Shown: in pieces, positions 5,294-5,909 of the stretch
How positions within the stretch are numbered: position 1 is the first letter of the stretch
Layout of the letters: each line of letters opens with the position of its first letter
Origin: Burkholderiales bacterium UBA2459
GTDB lineage: Bacteria > Pseudomonadota > Gammaproteobacteria > Burkholderiales > Burkholderiaceae_E
Direction of reading: 5' to 3'
Assembly: GCA_002342365.1 (NCBI GenBank)
Contig: DDPV01000016.1
Location: 1 to 5,909 of the forward strand
DNA length: 5,909 bases
Translations under genes and position numbers: made by a program
The notes under the pieces: generated by a model
What the model was told of the DNA's origin: nothing
The model's database searches: none
What the model saw: the letters and a program-made list of their open reading frames with translations, nothing else

Positions 5294-5909
5294 CTATTTA
5301 GCCTTGGCTGCTTCTTGGACGCTTTCGATCGGAAAATGGCAGCGAACCGCTTGGCCGCTGCGTTGCTGTATGTCTGGCTGGGTGGACAGACAGACTTCTT
5401 TGCGGCGATCGCAGCGTTCGGCAAAAGCACATCCTTGAGGTAAACGGGCAAGATCGGGGGGCGATCCAGCAATGGCGGGAAGTCGCTCGCCCTTGGTTAA
5501 GCCGCCATGGGCCCGGCTCATGAGCAAAGCAAAGGTGTAGGGATGTTTGGGTGAGCGCATCATCTGCTTGGCAGCGCCTTGCTCGACAATCCGCCCGGCA
5601 TACATCACCGCAATTTCGTCGGCCACTTCAATCGCAGCGCCGATATCATGGGTGACGAAAACAATCGATAAATTCATGGCCGCTTGCAGCTCTCGCAGGA
5701 GAAGGAGAATCTGGATTTGTACGGTTGCGTCAAGCGCAGTGGTCGGTTCATCGGCCAATAAGAGGCTCGGATTGCAGCTCATGGCCAGCGCGATCATCGC
5801 GCGTTGTCGCATGCCACCCGACATTTCATGAGGATAAGCATGCACGCGACGCTCAGGACTCGGGATCCGGACGCGTTCAAACAATTCAACAGCCCGCTTC
5901 CAGGCATCG
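5294..5909 (-). CDS. Dipeptide/oligopeptide-type ABC transporter ATP-binding protein (partial, start beyond window)
   Basis: This is the C-terminal 204 or so residues of a DppD/OppD-type ATPase that energises a peptide/nickel-family importer at the inner face of the membrane. The frame runs without a stop to the right edge, so the Walker A region lies outside. Visible elements in order are AYPHEMSGGMRQRAMIALAM (ABC signature), LLLADEPTTALD (Walker B and D-loop), FVTHDIGAAIEVADEIAVMY (H-loop His) and a C-terminal oligo-HPY domain with HPYTFALL, GCAFAERCDRRKEVC and RCHF. It has the normal family C-terminus, ending at TAG 5294-5296. Transporters of this family serve many solutes. Being upstream of a racemase and allantoate amidohydrolase suggests import of allantoin, another hydantoin or a ureide rather than peptides, but that is context only. 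The permeases and binding protein would lie further upstream. Confidence 0.94.
   Translation of the reverse strand, partial: DAWKRAVELFERVRIPSPERRVHAYPHEMSGGMRQRAMIALAMSCNPSLLLADEPTTALDATVQIQILLLLRELQAAMNLSIVFVTHDIGAAIEVADEIAVMYAGRIVEQGAAKQMMRSPKHPYTFALLMSRAHGGLTKGERLPAIAGSPPDLARLPQGCAFAERCDRRKEVCLSTQPDIQQRSGQAVRCHFPIESVQEAAKAK

Noticed and set aside
4540..5472. Racemase gene read with a 68-residue N-terminal extension
   Set aside because: The extension lies inside the 3' part of the ABC ATPase gene and has no family similarity. The MRILLINPNT start at 5268 matches hydantoin racemases.
1..5909. CRISPR arrays, tRNA or rRNA genes, riboswitches
   Set aside because: No regularly spaced repeats, no cloverleaf or rRNA-like sequence and no recognisable aptamer were seen on either strand.

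Overview
The window is a catabolic gene cluster with every recognisable gene on the minus strand, so transcription runs from high to low coordinates. The order is: the C-terminal half of a dipeptide-type ABC importer ATPase (off the right edge), an allantoin/hydantoin racemase, a fused UraD-AllC protein, a zone of decayed DNA (ABC ATPase remnant plus IS5-family remnant), a DUF3830 protein and a PuuE-type allantoinase. The gene content and the IS5-type transposase relic suggest a proteobacterium, most likely a betaproteobacterium of the Burkholderiales. That placement is an inference from gene families only.

Right part (about 2617-5909): three co-oriented genes with sampled GC of about 48-67%. 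A transporter, a racemase and an allantoate amidohydrolase fit uptake and breakdown of allantoin or related ureides. The UraD (OHCU decarboxylase) half of the fusion appears to have lost its catalytic histidine (Gln at the usual HPEL motif) and other usual active-site residues. The AllC half keeps all its metal ligands.

Middle (about 1548-2616): no intact gene. Nearest the fusion gene is a frameshifted remnant resembling the second nucleotide-binding domain of a simple-sugar/nucleoside ABC ATPase. Next is a 0.5-kb IS5-family remnant bounded by perfect 12-bp inverted repeats, with a stop-riddled, truncated transposase. One IS end lies within a few bases of the DUF3830 ribosome binding site.

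Left part (171-1535): DUF3830 and puuE, clearly more AT-rich (sampled GC 37-43%). The DUF3830 stop codon directly abuts the TTG start of puuE, inside a perfect 7-bp hairpin that suggests translational coupling. The last 170 bases hold no confident gene, but do hold a short sequence resembling a second puuE 3' end.

Working model (inference): ABC import of allantoin or a related ureide; racemisation of its enantiomers; PuuE opens (S)-allantoin to allantoate; AllC hydrolyses allantoate toward ureidoglycine, CO2 and ammonia. If the UraD half is dead, the cluster is geared to scavenging external allantoin rather than to finishing urate oxidation. DUF3830 is an uncharacterised partner of the allantoinase.
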